Source of the DNA: Chaetorhynchus papuensis
Taxonomy: Eukaryota; Chordata; Aves; Passeriformes; Rhipiduridae
Reading direction: 5' to 3'
DNA: 64,000 bases
Assembly (NCBI GenBank): GCA_013396525.1
Contig: VWYX01000885.1
Coordinates: 248,001-312,000 of the forward strand
Both the position numbers and the translations under genes were made by a program. Below, piece after piece: positions 36,651 through 46,800 of the stretch; the stretch's first letter is position 1; the number at the start of each line of letters is the position of its first letter. The notes beneath the pieces were generated by a model, which saw only the letters and a list, made by a program, of their open reading frames with translations, had not been told where the DNA came from and did no database searches.

Positions 36651-38614
36651 TTTATTTCTTTTAATAACAGTACTTACAAAGGCACAAGAAAAATTGTCTT
36701 GCTAGCATTTGATCTAATGTAGATCTCCATATGAGAATGCTGAGTATCTTATAAAGCTTTTCACAGGTACAGGCTAAGTTCTGGGGTATCACAGACTTGT
36801 ACGTAATTCAGAAGAACACCTGAGGTTATTCCATGTGTATGTAGCAGAAAGCTTTGTTTAGCTCTAAAAAGAGAGGACAGATGCCAAATGAAGTCAGAGA
36901 CTTTAAACAGGTACATTATTACTGTGTGGGGTTATAGAGCAGTGCTTGTAGGCTTGATTCAGGTTTTCAAAATCAGTAGTGAAGCTTGTACTTAAGATAA
37001 GGATTGTGCTGTTAACCCAGCTCTTCCCAGCATCAGTGGGAGCTCTGTCCCTGCTGCCAAGGTGACCAAGACTGGCCATCTATCGGAAGTCACAGTGCAA
37101 ATCCTTACTTGCTTAGGTCTCAGCAGAGCTACTTCACTTTGTAGCACTGTACCCTTATTTTTCGAGCTCTACTAATACCTTGTTTAGTGCTCGGCTGAGC
37201 ACAGCAAGTCATGTGAGATAGCCTCATGTCTGATGGATTTCATTTGTAATTGAAGGTGATCTGCAGCTCCAAAGAAGTGCCTAATGCTTTTCAAATCAGG
37301 CATTTACGTAGGGCTGTTTGCTTTCTAGAGAAATGTGCAGCTTTGTGTATACAAACACTAGCCGGAGGTTCAATGCCATAAAGTTTCGTGTGTGTGTTTT
37401 ACTTTGAAATAAGAGATGTTTTTAAAAGAAATTTTATGAACTTTGCCTCGCAAATATTTTAAAAGTACTTTTTCATCAGTTAATGTGTACTTTAATGTAA
37501 CATGTAACATTACTTTTCCTTCTGAGACTTTGTTCCAAACAGATTGTACTAAAAGTACATAGTTGATTTTCAGCTATACTATTTAACTCAACCTAACAGA
37601 ATGCCTACTGAGTAGGGGTATTATTTGCTGTATGCTTTACTTGAGGCTTGTGGCATGAATGTTTTAATATAAACCCCCCCAGTCTCACTTCTAATTACCT
37701 TGGCCAATGTGGATTTTACTGGACTTACCTACATGCCTAGGGACAACGATATTAACTCCTTCCTAGAGAAACAGAAAGTTCAGCTGTACCTTTATAAATC
37801 TAATTCAAATACTTATTTTGTTCCTGAATATGCTAATGAACAGATTAGGATGTAATTTGTATCACCCTTGCCATGTAGTGACATAGGAATTCTGATCTTT
37901 CAAAACTATGGAAAGTTACTATATTAGGACATTCTGTTCATTTTCATATAAAACATGAATTTTAGTTTCAAACATGCTTATGAGCAAGACTTTTATTTTT
38001 TTAGGCATTTATGTAAACATTTTGGAATGCTGAAGGCAAGACTTTACATTGTCATTTTACCAAAAATCATTTGAACACTTATTATTGAGGCATTTACGTA
38101 CATCCCAGCAGCCACAACACCAGAGCTGCCATGAGCCTATGGCAGTTTCCAGTGAGTGAATTCAGAGGCAGGCTGTAGTGTTCTGAGCAACTGAGCAAAA
38201 CAACTTTGTTTGTTTTTTTAATAAGAGATTCCACTTTTGAATGTGGAGTCTCTGAAGGCAAAGTTAGAGTTAAGGCATAGCACATGGCGAAATGGGAAGG
38301 ATTGTAGAGACAGTCCCTGGAGATGCTCCAACCAGTCAGTAGATAAAAAGCACTTTACAATGGTAACTTTTGTGAACAAGTTAGAAAAGAAAAGGCTTAC
38401 TTTCAAATTGCATATGTTTTATCATTTAATATATTGTTCCCCTGGTTCTCCTAGAATTAAAAAGACAACTGAATTATACCTTGTACAGATTTTCTTCCTG
38501 CTTCTATAACGTGTAATATTGGCTGTGTAACCAAAAATATCACCAGAACAAACTATGAGTTATATAAGTCTAAAAAGGGCAAGGGGGATTATCTTTAGAT
38601 GCAAGGTTTATTGC
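36651..38614 (-). other. CYP1B1: Likely CYP1B1 3' UTR, end uncertain
   Basis: Mammalian CYP1B1 has a long AU-rich 3' UTR of about 3 kb in the last exon, and the sequence downstream of the stop here is similarly AT-rich. AATAAA on the - strand occurs at 38607-38612 (only two bases after the stop), 37992-37997, 36588-36593 and 36651-36656. I chose the 36.65 kb signal as a provisional end. A complement of the miR-27 seed (ACTGTGA on the - strand) lies at 37090-37096. Confidence 0.35.
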
Positions 38615-39227
38615 TTAGGCATTTGCTGACAACTGACTTTCATTGGCTGCTTTCTCTGCTTGCAGTCTTTGGACAGCTTGATCGAGTAAATCCATAGTAT
38701 CTCTAAGCGTAACATTCAAGGTGAATGGCTTAGGTTTAATGGTCAGCCCATAGGTAAAGTCCATTTTAGGGTCCTCGTTTGGATTAGCAGTAAAATTGCA
38801 CTGATGCACCAGTATGGAGGTAAAGAGAAAGAGCTGCACCTTGGATAACTCCTCTCCAATGCACCGACGTTTTCCCAATGAGAAAATCATCACGCTACTG
38901 GTTAGATCTTTATTGATGAACCCATTCTCATCCAGGAATCTCGTTGGATCAAAATCTTCTGGGTTGGACCATTTTGCTGGGTCATGATTCACTGACCACT
39001 GATTTACAAAGATGACAGTGTCCTTGGGAATGAGGTAGCCCATGATGAAGGTGTTGGTGGTGGTGGCGTGTGGGATGGTCACAGGCACAAAGCTGCTGAA
39101 ACGCATGGATTCATACAGGAAAGCCATGATGTAGGGCAGGTGAGGCTGATCTTCAACACATGGCAGACGGTCTCTTCCAACAATCCTATCCACTTCTTCT
39201 TGCATTTTAGCCTGCACTTTCGGGTAC
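38615..39227 (-). CDS. CYP1B1: CYP1B1 coding exon 3 (residues 339-542, 613 coding bases)
   Basis: Starts G|TAC CCG after the AG at 39229-39228, giving the conserved RYPKVQ junction. It carries the K-helix, PERF region and haem-binding loop and ends in TAA at 38617-38615. The frame stays open upstream of the splice site for 27 codons with no P450 similarity, which confirms that the splice, not the upstream ATG, defines the exon. Confidence 0.97.
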
Positions 39228-41944
39228 CTGTCATTTAAAGCAAGATGTGTGTACATACATAACGCTTTCAAAGGATTTTTCTTACAAACAATCCTTGCTG
39301 TAAACATTTTTCACAGAACCTCACCCCTACCCTAAATAATGTAGTTTGAGCAAAGTTTAAATATATTGCAGGAATGCGTAGACCTCCGTTGAAAACTTTG
39401 AGAGAAAAATCCAAACTTCTCGTGCGCTGGTGTAATTTTAGATTTGCTCAGTTTTTACTTTAATGTCCCATGTAACAGATTCTCAACATAAAAAATAATA
39501 ATAACCTAAAGTGTCCTGAAGCTGAGTGTTCTGATCCAATTTTTAAAATTAATTCTAAAACTAGAATTATTTGTCTCTTCTAAGTACTGGATTTTCCATG
39601 AGAACAAGAATTTGATTTTCCAGCTCTGTATGTGACTTTTAAAAGTTAGCATGGAGTTTTTTATCACTAGACATATTTCATACATTTGCAAGCCTGTAGG
39701 TTTCTAAACTAAAAAAAAAAATCCCAATTATTAAATTGTCAAAATGGCTTTATGAACACCCCACTTTTAGTTTGAGGAGATATTTTCTAATTAATATCAA
39801 GATATGTTTTCTCTACAATATATTTAAAGAAGACTGTCTTGAAATCTGGACAGTTTGGAAGACTACACAGTAACCAAAACAAGATCAAAATGTTAATACA
39901 TCTTTACATCTTTTGTTGGTCTAAAGGCACACACTTTGCCAAGGAGTGCCTTCATTTGCTTTAAGTATTTAAGTTTGGCTTCTGCATCCTTGCTTTTTCC
40001 TCCTGCAGCAGACTCACATGTCAAGTGCTGGGCAAACATGAGAAATGGGGAGAAACCCAAAAAGTTACGTGAACACTGGGTGTCACTCCCTTAGCTGGGG
40101 GTGTTAAATATTTGCCTGCTTTTTCAAAAAGCGACTAAGTAGAAAATGTTTGCATAAGCCTACAAATTATGCAGGCAATGAAAGAAAAAGCCAGGATAGG
40201 CAAGAAAGCCAGTGTAATGGCACCTTCTCTTAAACCACCTCCCCTCGCCGAGTTTCCCCGGTGGACGGGCCGGTGCCAGGGCAGCGCTCCCGCCGGCTGC
40301 CCAAGGGGTCTGCCTTGCCCAGTCACGCAATGGCAAGGAAGGCACACACAACGGTAGCTTAGCATAATAGCGGGTTTGTAAACCGGTGCACGAACTCTTT
40401 ATCGTGCTTAAGCAGTTGTTATCCTGTTCCTATGATCTCCTTGATCTTGACCTGCTCAAATCTGTTACTTTCAGGTTTTACTCGGCTGCCTTTCTGCCAG
40501 CCTCTCTTTATGCGCCATGACCCGACCGCCTGAGTAGGGTGGGCTTGTGTCGGATTTCTTTTTTTTTTTTTTTTTATACTTTCTTATCTCTTTCTGGCAG
40601 GTTTCCCAGAGCTTCCGTGTTAGTTAATCGGAGGCCCTCGGCGCTGCACGGGCTGGCGCTGCCCGGTCCCGCAGACCTGCGACCCGACGGTGGGTCCCTG
40701 CCGGGGCCGCGCCCCCGGCTCTGGCCGGACCCAGAGCTCCATGAGCTGGCTCGGGCCCGCTGTTCCCGCCGCGGGAGCCCTCCCAGCAGCGCCTTTGCCC
40801 GTGCGGCGCAGTTTAAACGGGGCTCCCCTGGGGCTGCTGGGCGCTCGCACCCCGGGCGGGCTCGCACGTCCCCACCACCCCGGGCCGGTGGGGCGCCCCG
40901 GGGTGCTGCCGCCTCCGCCGGCACATACCTGATGAGGAAGATGAGGAGCCACTGCAGGGCGGTGGAGAGGGTGTCCTGGCTGGCGCCGAAGATGTCGGTG
41001 ACAGTGGCGGGCACGTGCTCGAGCTGCAGCCGCGGCTGCTCCCGCTGCAGGCGGATGAAGGCGTCCATCATGTCGCGGGGGGCGGCCCCGGGGCGCAGGC
41101 TGCGCTGGTGCTGCAGGAACTTGCCGCGGACGAAGCCGTAGAAGTCGCGGTTGAGGTCGCGGAAGGCGCGGTAGGCGGCGCGGATGGGGCTGGGGAAGCG
41201 CTGGAGCCAGGGCAGCGCGTCCACCAGGCTGCCGGCGCCCACCGCCCGCCCGAACTGCTCGTTGCGCCCCACGATCCGCAGGAACTCGCCGTCGCCGTGG
41301 CTGTAGCGGCGGCCGAAGCACAGGGCGCTCATCACGTTGGCCACGGCCACCACCAGGACGCGCGAGGGGTCGAGGAAGGCGCCGCCGGCGCTGCCGCGCA
41401 CCAGCAGCGCCACCAGCGCCCGCGCCTCGCCCACCAGGTGCTGCTCGAGCAGGCGGCGGGTGGCGGGGCTGCCCGTGGAGAAGGCGCGCACCGTGGCGTG
41501 CGCCGCCCGCCGGTGCAGCTTCCAGAGCTCCGAGTATCCGCCGAAGGCCAGGCTGAGCCCGCCCGACACCAGCTGGAAGGACGGGAAGGGCGGGCGGCCG
41601 GCGAAGGCGGCCCCCTGGCGGACGAGGGCCTGGCGGATGGCGCGCTCCCCGTTCAGCACCACGACGGGCCAGCGCCCCAGGCGCAGCTGGAACACCGCGC
41701 CGTAGGTGCTGGCCAGCCGGGCGAAGGAGAGGTGCGGGGCGCTGCCCAGCTGCGCCGCGTTGCCGATCAGGGGCCAGGGGAAAGGGCCCGGCGGCGCCCG
41801 GCGCTGGCCCTGCCGCCGGCGCTGCTGATGCTGCAGGAGGAGCTTGCCCAGGTGGATAGCGGCGAGCAGGCAGAGGAGGAGCAGGAGGGAGCTTTGCAAC
41901 GGCGAGATGCCGCCCAGCGCTTCCCCGAGCTTCTCGAGGGCCAT
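38615..41944 (-). CDS. CYP1B1: Cytochrome P450 1B1, complete coding sequence (542 aa, two coding exons)
   Basis: The join is complement 41944-40929 plus 39227-38615, 543 codons including TAA. CYP1B1 is an ER-membrane haem monooxygenase that oxidises oestrogens, retinoids, arachidonate and polycyclic aromatics with POR as electron donor. Visible parts: leucine-rich signal anchor at about 14-32, basic stretch, then hinge PPGPFPWP (51-58). I-helix GASQDT is at 320-325, ExxR at E378-R381, PERF-region NPEDFDPTRF at 427-436, and haem loop FSLGKRRCIG at 454-463 with ligand C461. The stretches SLRPGAAPRDMMDAFI, DIFGASQDTLSTALQWLL and LINKDLTS-like FINKDLTS are diagnostic for 1B1. Length is one residue less than human (543). 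The C-terminus after the last helix is longer (AEKAANESQLSANA). No damage is seen. Confidence 0.97.
39228..40928 (-). other. CYP1B1 intron 2 (1701 bp)
   Basis: GTATGT at the donor and 'aatgacag' at the acceptor. It is shorter than the roughly 3-kb human intron. A T-run of about 17 bases on the + strand lies near 40559-40575, and a CpG-rich pocket at about 40240-40330. Sequence from 40620 to 40928 belongs to the CpG island. Confidence 0.93.
40929..41944 (-). CDS. CYP1B1: CYP1B1 coding exon 2 (residues 1-339, first 1016 coding bases)
   Basis: ATG at 41944-41942 is preceded by 'ttccctttccttgcag' plus one base, so the exon starts at 41945 and almost all 5' UTR lies in exon 1. The donor is GTATGT at 40928 inward. 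The exon is extremely GC-rich, so that both strands stay open over long frames. It ends inside the arginine codon (AG|G) that is also split in mammals. Confidence 0.96.
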
Positions 41945-42040
41945 TCTGCAAGGAAAGGGAAAAGTCAGCGGTCAGCGTCCCCACGGAGGCGGGGGGACCT
42001 TCAGGTTCCGCGGGCAAGGGGAAGCCCGGACGGGGCGCGC

Positions 42041-42050
42041 TGGCGTGACG
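42041..42050 (+). promoter_or_regulatory. Possible AhR-ARNT site just upstream of exon 2
   Basis: TGGCGTGACG matches TNGCGTGAC. It lies about 100 bases before the exon 2 acceptor, presumably in intron 1. Confidence 0.25.
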
Positions 42051-42464
42051 GGGGCGAGCGCCAGCAGCCGTCCCAGCGCTCGGAGTCCGGGCAAGTCCTT
42101 GCTGTGTACTCCTCGTGTGCCTAAAGCCCCCCGAATCCTGTGCAAAAAACAAGGTATAACGGATAATCAGGTGTCAAGTTCCTAATAAGAGATCGAAGTC
42201 GTATTTGGCGGCGGGGCCGCTGCTCTCTCTTTGCCGGTAGGGAAATTTCTCAGCGCGACATGCAACAGGTCACGGCTGAGAGAGGCACAGAGGAAAGCAG
42301 GAGGATGCTCTCGCCTGACGAGCCTCCGCAGATGCAGGCACTCGCCGTGCGCCGGAGACAGGTTAATTCCGACGCTGCACATCGCTCCCCGCGGCAAAAA
42401 AGTTCTTGCGAGGAACGGGTTTCCCGCCCCACTGTCGGAATTTCGGGCTGCTCCGGAGAAACCG

Positions 42465-42474
42465 CCGCACGCGA
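42465..42474 (-). promoter_or_regulatory. Possible third AhR-ARNT site
   Basis: The - strand reads TCGCGTGCGG, again TNGCGTG followed by C, G. It is in the exon 1 / intron 1 zone, so its position relative to the start site is unknown. GC-rich sequence makes chance cores more likely here. Confidence 0.3.
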
Positions 42475-43395
42475 CCGCGGAGTCCCCTCCGTCCCCATCC
42501 CTTCCCTCCTCCCCGCACCTTTGTGCCCGTCGTGGCATCGCAGGCTGGCGGTATGCCGCCCCTGCGGAGGATGCCTGAGGACTCGGCGTGGCACTGCTGA
42601 CTGGTCCCGCTTCCCATCCCCGTGCCCGGGGACCGCCCGCTCCTACCATTTACTCCAGCCTTTCAGAAGCAGCGAGGGGAAGAAGGGGTGAAATAAGGGG
42701 CCACGGCGGGCTCCTGTAGCAGAACTGACCTGTTGCACGCTGCTTCCATCCGAGACCTTGGGGAGGATGGAGAAGAGCTGTGCAGCCGGCGGCAGCTCTA
42801 ATGGACAGCCGCGGGAGGAGAGCGGCGACGGCAGCGTTCAGATCCAAGCCTTTGGGAAACTCATTAGGAGCCCCGGTACCTGTCACCCGGAGCTTGGCAG
42901 GTCATGTGCGGGCAAATGCCAGTTGCGCCCGATCCCAGCGCAGTTATCACCTTCCCAGCGCTTTAACCCTTCGGAGCTCGCCCCAAGGCAGCCACCTGCC
43001 CCGAGCAGCCCCGCGGACCGGGAGCGAGCGGGCTGCTGCGCCCCCTCCCTCTGTCTCTCCCTCCCACCCGCCTGCTGGGCTGCGGGGACGGGACGGGGCC
43101 AGCCCAGCCCGCTGCAGGGAGCGAAGGCGAGAGGCTCAGAGGGCGCAGAGAGGACGGCCCGCTGCTCTCAGGCTCAGCCGGCACCGGAGCCGCCACTTCT
43201 GGGCGCCTGGCATTGCCACTCCCGGCTTTAAACCCGCCGGCATCCGCGCTGCGCGGCGCGGTGCGGTGCGGGCGGGACGCGGGCGGCCCTGCTGGCAAAT
43301 CGCCGCTGTCTGGCCCGTCCCCTGGCTTGAGGGGTCGCAGTTATTTGCCAGCTGCCCTTGGGCCCTCGCCAGGCGGAGCGGCTGAGCCGCGGATG

Positions 43396-43403
43396 CTTTT
43401 ATG
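43396..43403 (-). promoter_or_regulatory. CYP1B1: TATA-like box CATAAAAG, candidate CYP1B1 core promoter
   Basis: A lone A/T-rich octamer in very GC-rich surroundings, on the correct strand. It would place a start site near 43.37 kb, with the AhR motifs about 190-215 bases upstream. A second A-rich option (GTAAAAAGG on the - strand, near 43762-43770) exists. By human gene spacing the start would be nearer 42.7 kb, so this remains uncertain. Confidence 0.3.
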
Positions 43404-43557
43404 GCCGGGGCCAAAAGTTTCAGCGGAGGAGGTGCCGGGAGGGGAGCGGGGTGGCGGGCGGGCTCGCAGCTCTCGCTGTCGGGAGGCGAAGCCTCGCCTG
43501 CATCTTAGGGGCTGAGGAAGCCGAAGAGCTTCCCCTCCTCCGCCTGTCGCCTCCCCG

Positions 43558-43567
43558 TTGCGTGCGG
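43558..43567 (+). promoter_or_regulatory. Dioxin/xenobiotic response element (AhR-ARNT site) 1
   Basis: TTGCGTGCGG contains the invariant GCGTG core with the preferred T two bases before it and C, G after it. CYP1B1 is an established AhR target through such elements. The match is seen; function is inferred. Confidence 0.5.
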
Positions 43568-43575
43568 AGTTAGCA

Positions 43576-43585
43576 TTGCGTGAGC
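43576..43585 (+). promoter_or_regulatory. Dioxin/xenobiotic response element (AhR-ARNT site) 2
   Basis: TTGCGTGAGC matches the TNGCGTGAG part of the consensus. It begins 18 bases after site 1 in the same orientation, making a paired element. Confidence 0.55.
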
Positions 43586-43899
43586 CGGGGCTGGAAAGCC
43601 TCCAGCCATCTCCTCCCCGGGCCCCTACCCCTCCTCGCAATACCTGACACCAGCTCCGGGGAGAAGGAGGCTGGGAAGCGCCGGGCAGCTCGCACCCCGG
43701 CCGGCTCCGGTGCCCTCCGGCCTCTCCTCCGCCCTGCGCTCGCTTCTCTCCCGCTTACGGCGCCTTTTTACTCTTAAATCTGGCGCCTCCGCCCGCACCG
43801 GGAGAGCTGGCGAGAGACGTGTGGGTACGGCGCTCCAAGGCCCCCCGGGCTTTCCGGCGCCTCGGGGGAACCGGGACTGCGAAACCTCCAGATATGAAG

Positions 43900-46800
43900 G
43901 AAATCGTTCCCCAAGAAACCAGAATGCCTTTGCTTTGTTATTGTCATTTTTGCAGTAACAAGAAAAATCTGAAAAGACAACATTTATTTCAGATTCTTTA
44001 CAGTCATATTATGAGAAGAAAATACGATGTTTTGGTAGCATTTAGGGATTAGACAAAATTAGATACTGGGAGTCAGCCCAGCTCAGAGTGTGAGCCTGGT
44101 CCTGGCCAGGCTGCTACTGCTTCTGTCTTTGCTAAGAAGTGTAATCCTGCCTGTTGTCACTGTCCCAGACTCTTCAGTCGGTCATACTACTTCTTGCTCA
44201 GACTAGTATCAGCCTTGGATCATCTGTTGGCATCTCTCCTGTCATTGCCAAGCAACAGAGGTGTCAAAACCACTTTTTCTGAGCAGTGCTGGAAAAAGTG
44301 AGCTTCTCTTTCCCCAGCTCCACTTCTAGGGTGAACTGGAAGGATCCTGCAGCCAGCCCAAAATATAGCCCAGCTTCAAGGAGAAGCAAAGACAGCTCCA
44401 TCCCTAAGGCACTATGGTTAGGGTGTTCTGATGTCTCCATCACTATCAGAAGATTGAACCCAAATTTCACGTGCTATAACCACTCAGCTGTGGAAAAGTT
44501 ATCATCGTTCCCTCCTTCATCTGTCTCATGTCAAAGAAGAGACATGGACTTCTTCTGGCGAAGTTACAGAAGAAGATCTGGGTGGCATTGATCTTTTGCC
44601 ACTGAGCAGAAGATCTGTTCTGGGTGGTAAGGACTAGCTTGGATTAGTTACCTGAGCTTTGGATTATAGTGCTGGGCACTTCCTACTGCCAGCAGGTAAA
44701 TTTGCCCTTTTCTTGGTGACTGTGGTAATAAGTTGCCTAAACTCCAGGCATTACAGTTCTCGTTAGTAAGTCCCTAAATCCTTTCTTTGGTGCAGCAGCT
44801 AAACTAGTTGTGTTGCAATTGAATTGCTTCCTGGCTGCTTGCAGAAGGTGCAGGGAAAGGAATAAATTTTCACTATCATGACCTGCAAACTCACAATTTT
44901 TAAGGCAGGAGCCTAGGAGTTATAAATCCTGGTACTTTTTTTTTTTATGATGTAAGGAAACATTGATATTTTTTATTTCATTTCTCGTTGGTCTTCAGGA
45001 GTTCTGTCACTATAAGAAAAGAAAGAAAAACCTATTTTAAATATTTTCTTCTATGGTGATGGTACCAGCTGGTCCCCCTGTACTATTTACAGCTTTGGCT
45101 CCCTATCGCACTTATTACAGCCTGAGTATTCTTTTGACTGTATACACTGAACATTCATCCAATTTTTTAGGCTCTGATTCTGTGTGACCTTGATTAGTCC
45201 CTTGCAATCAAGCACAGGTTGAGTGAAGCATTTAATCACACCAGTGAATTAAAGTGCAAAAATTCAGGCTGTGGATGATCAGCCCCTTGGTCTCTGTTAT
45301 ATTCTGCAAATTGCTTTCCTGCCCATATCTTTATTTATTCTTGTCACCTCTTTTGTTTGTAGTAGCATAGGAGTTCAGAATTGCTCTTAGATAATGCATG
45401 TTCTTTTTTCCCCAGTTTTGGGGACTTAATTGAGATGCAGGTCCTACAGAAACCAGTCCCAAATTCCTGAATCAGTTAGTTTTGTTAGGCACTGAAGACT
45501 GAATCACTGAAAATGTATGCCATGTAAAATGAATTATTTCTGAGGTTTAGAAAATCCTACTTCATATAATATATGGAAAAGAAAGGGAGTTGAAGGGCTA
45601 CAAGGGAGCTGGTTTGGGATTAAGGGAGAGGAATTCAGACCTAATCTCTTAAAAATCTTGCTTGATTTGATAGGAATGCCAGGTGCAGGGTTTGTGGGGG
45701 TATCAGTACCTCTATGACTCTGAATAAAGTTGCTTATGTACGTGGACAAGCATCCTTGTTGTGGAGGTGAAAATAAAGGATAAAGAAGGAGGAATTGCAC
45801 AACCTAGAGAGTCTTCATTTGCCCTTTGAGAGGGAACTTTTATGTCTGCCACAGTCCACCCTTTTCCAATAAAACTCCTTAACCCCTAAGAGATTTTTAC
45901 AATTGTTAAGAATTACTTACCTAAATCAGGCTTTGAAGACTCATTACTCAGTTTTGCTTCTAACCATGGCAGCCCTCGCCTTTGCTTCAGATACTGGAAA
46001 GCAGCTCATATATCCTCATGAGCAGCAACTGGAATTTCTCGTGGACTTGACCTTGCTCTGTTTTCTTTCCTTACCTCTTCCTTTTGCCTCTTTCCATGGA
46101 GAGCCCTCCCACACTAGATTTCTCTCTTTCCCGTAACTGGGACTATGGGTCTTTTCCTCCTCTCACTTAATTTTACAAAATCCCAAAATGGATTAGTTGA
46201 GCAAGGTTTTATCCTGGGATTGCTTCAGCATAGAGCTTGTACAAATTTTTTACCATTTGTAGAGTGATCCAAACTATTCTTCATTAAACAATCCTTGGCA
46301 ATGTTGTTTCTGATTGTCTTTCTGAGTGTTGCACAATACTGTAGAAGATGAATAAACAAGTAGCATAACTGTAAAACACAAATCCCTTGGAAACGTAACC
46401 AAGTGCAAGATCCTATTGTTTCAGGCTGCTTAAAATTGTACAGATGTACTTACATACCTCTAGAGTTCAACTCTAGTCTCAACAGAACTGCTGTAAGTCA
46501 GGAATTCACCACTACAACAACCAGACTACAATCAGAACAAGAACCTGTAAGGCTATGTGTTTGCAGCAGCTCACTCAGACTACATTTATGCAGTGATCCT
46601 GTGTGACGCAGGATTATGCTTCAAGTAGTTTCAGATCCGGGAGCAGAGGATCTGTGCTCAGTCCAGCCCCGGCACCACCTCATGGCTGCTGGCTCTGTGG
46701 TCACCATCTGTGCTTGCTGCTCTGCAGCAGAGATGTCCCTGCCTCCTCGGGCTCGTCTGCACTGCACTGAGTGCTCAGAGACAGCAGCACCACAAGTGGG

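Larger units (their letters stand above)
40620..43880. promoter_or_regulatory. CYP1B1: CYP1B1 CpG island (promoter, exon 1 region, exon 2)
   Basis: CpG dinucleotides and G+C are very dense across exon 2 and about 1.9 kb upstream of the ATG, then composition drops sharply near 43.9 kb. The non-coding first exon must lie here, since exon 2 begins one base before the ATG at a clear acceptor. Candidate donors on the - strand include 'gacag|gtaccg' near 42880 and 'ggaag|gtgata' near 42950. I cannot choose between them. Confidence 0.8.

Noticed and set aside
39228..39307. Upstream extension of the exon 3 frame to an in-frame ATG
   Set aside because: The 27 extra codons have no P450 similarity and a clear acceptor AG lies at 39229-39228. 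Exon 2 supplies the conserved junction.
41015..42124. 369-residue open frame antisense to CYP1B1 exon 2
   Set aside because: The long frame follows from the high G+C of the exon. Its composition is repetitive and it shows no recognised domain.
40620..42152. Long 510-residue open frame on the - strand overlapping CYP1B1 exon 2
   Set aside because: It is a shifted frame of the CYP1B1 exon, proline- and arginine-rich as expected from GC-rich sequence with few stops. The true frame carries all P450 motifs.
42182..43640. Many overlapping open frames of 80-200 residues in the CYP1B1 CpG island
   Set aside because: All are low-complexity Pro/Arg/Ala/Ser frames on both strands, as expected where stop codons are rare. 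None shows a domain or splice-supported structure.
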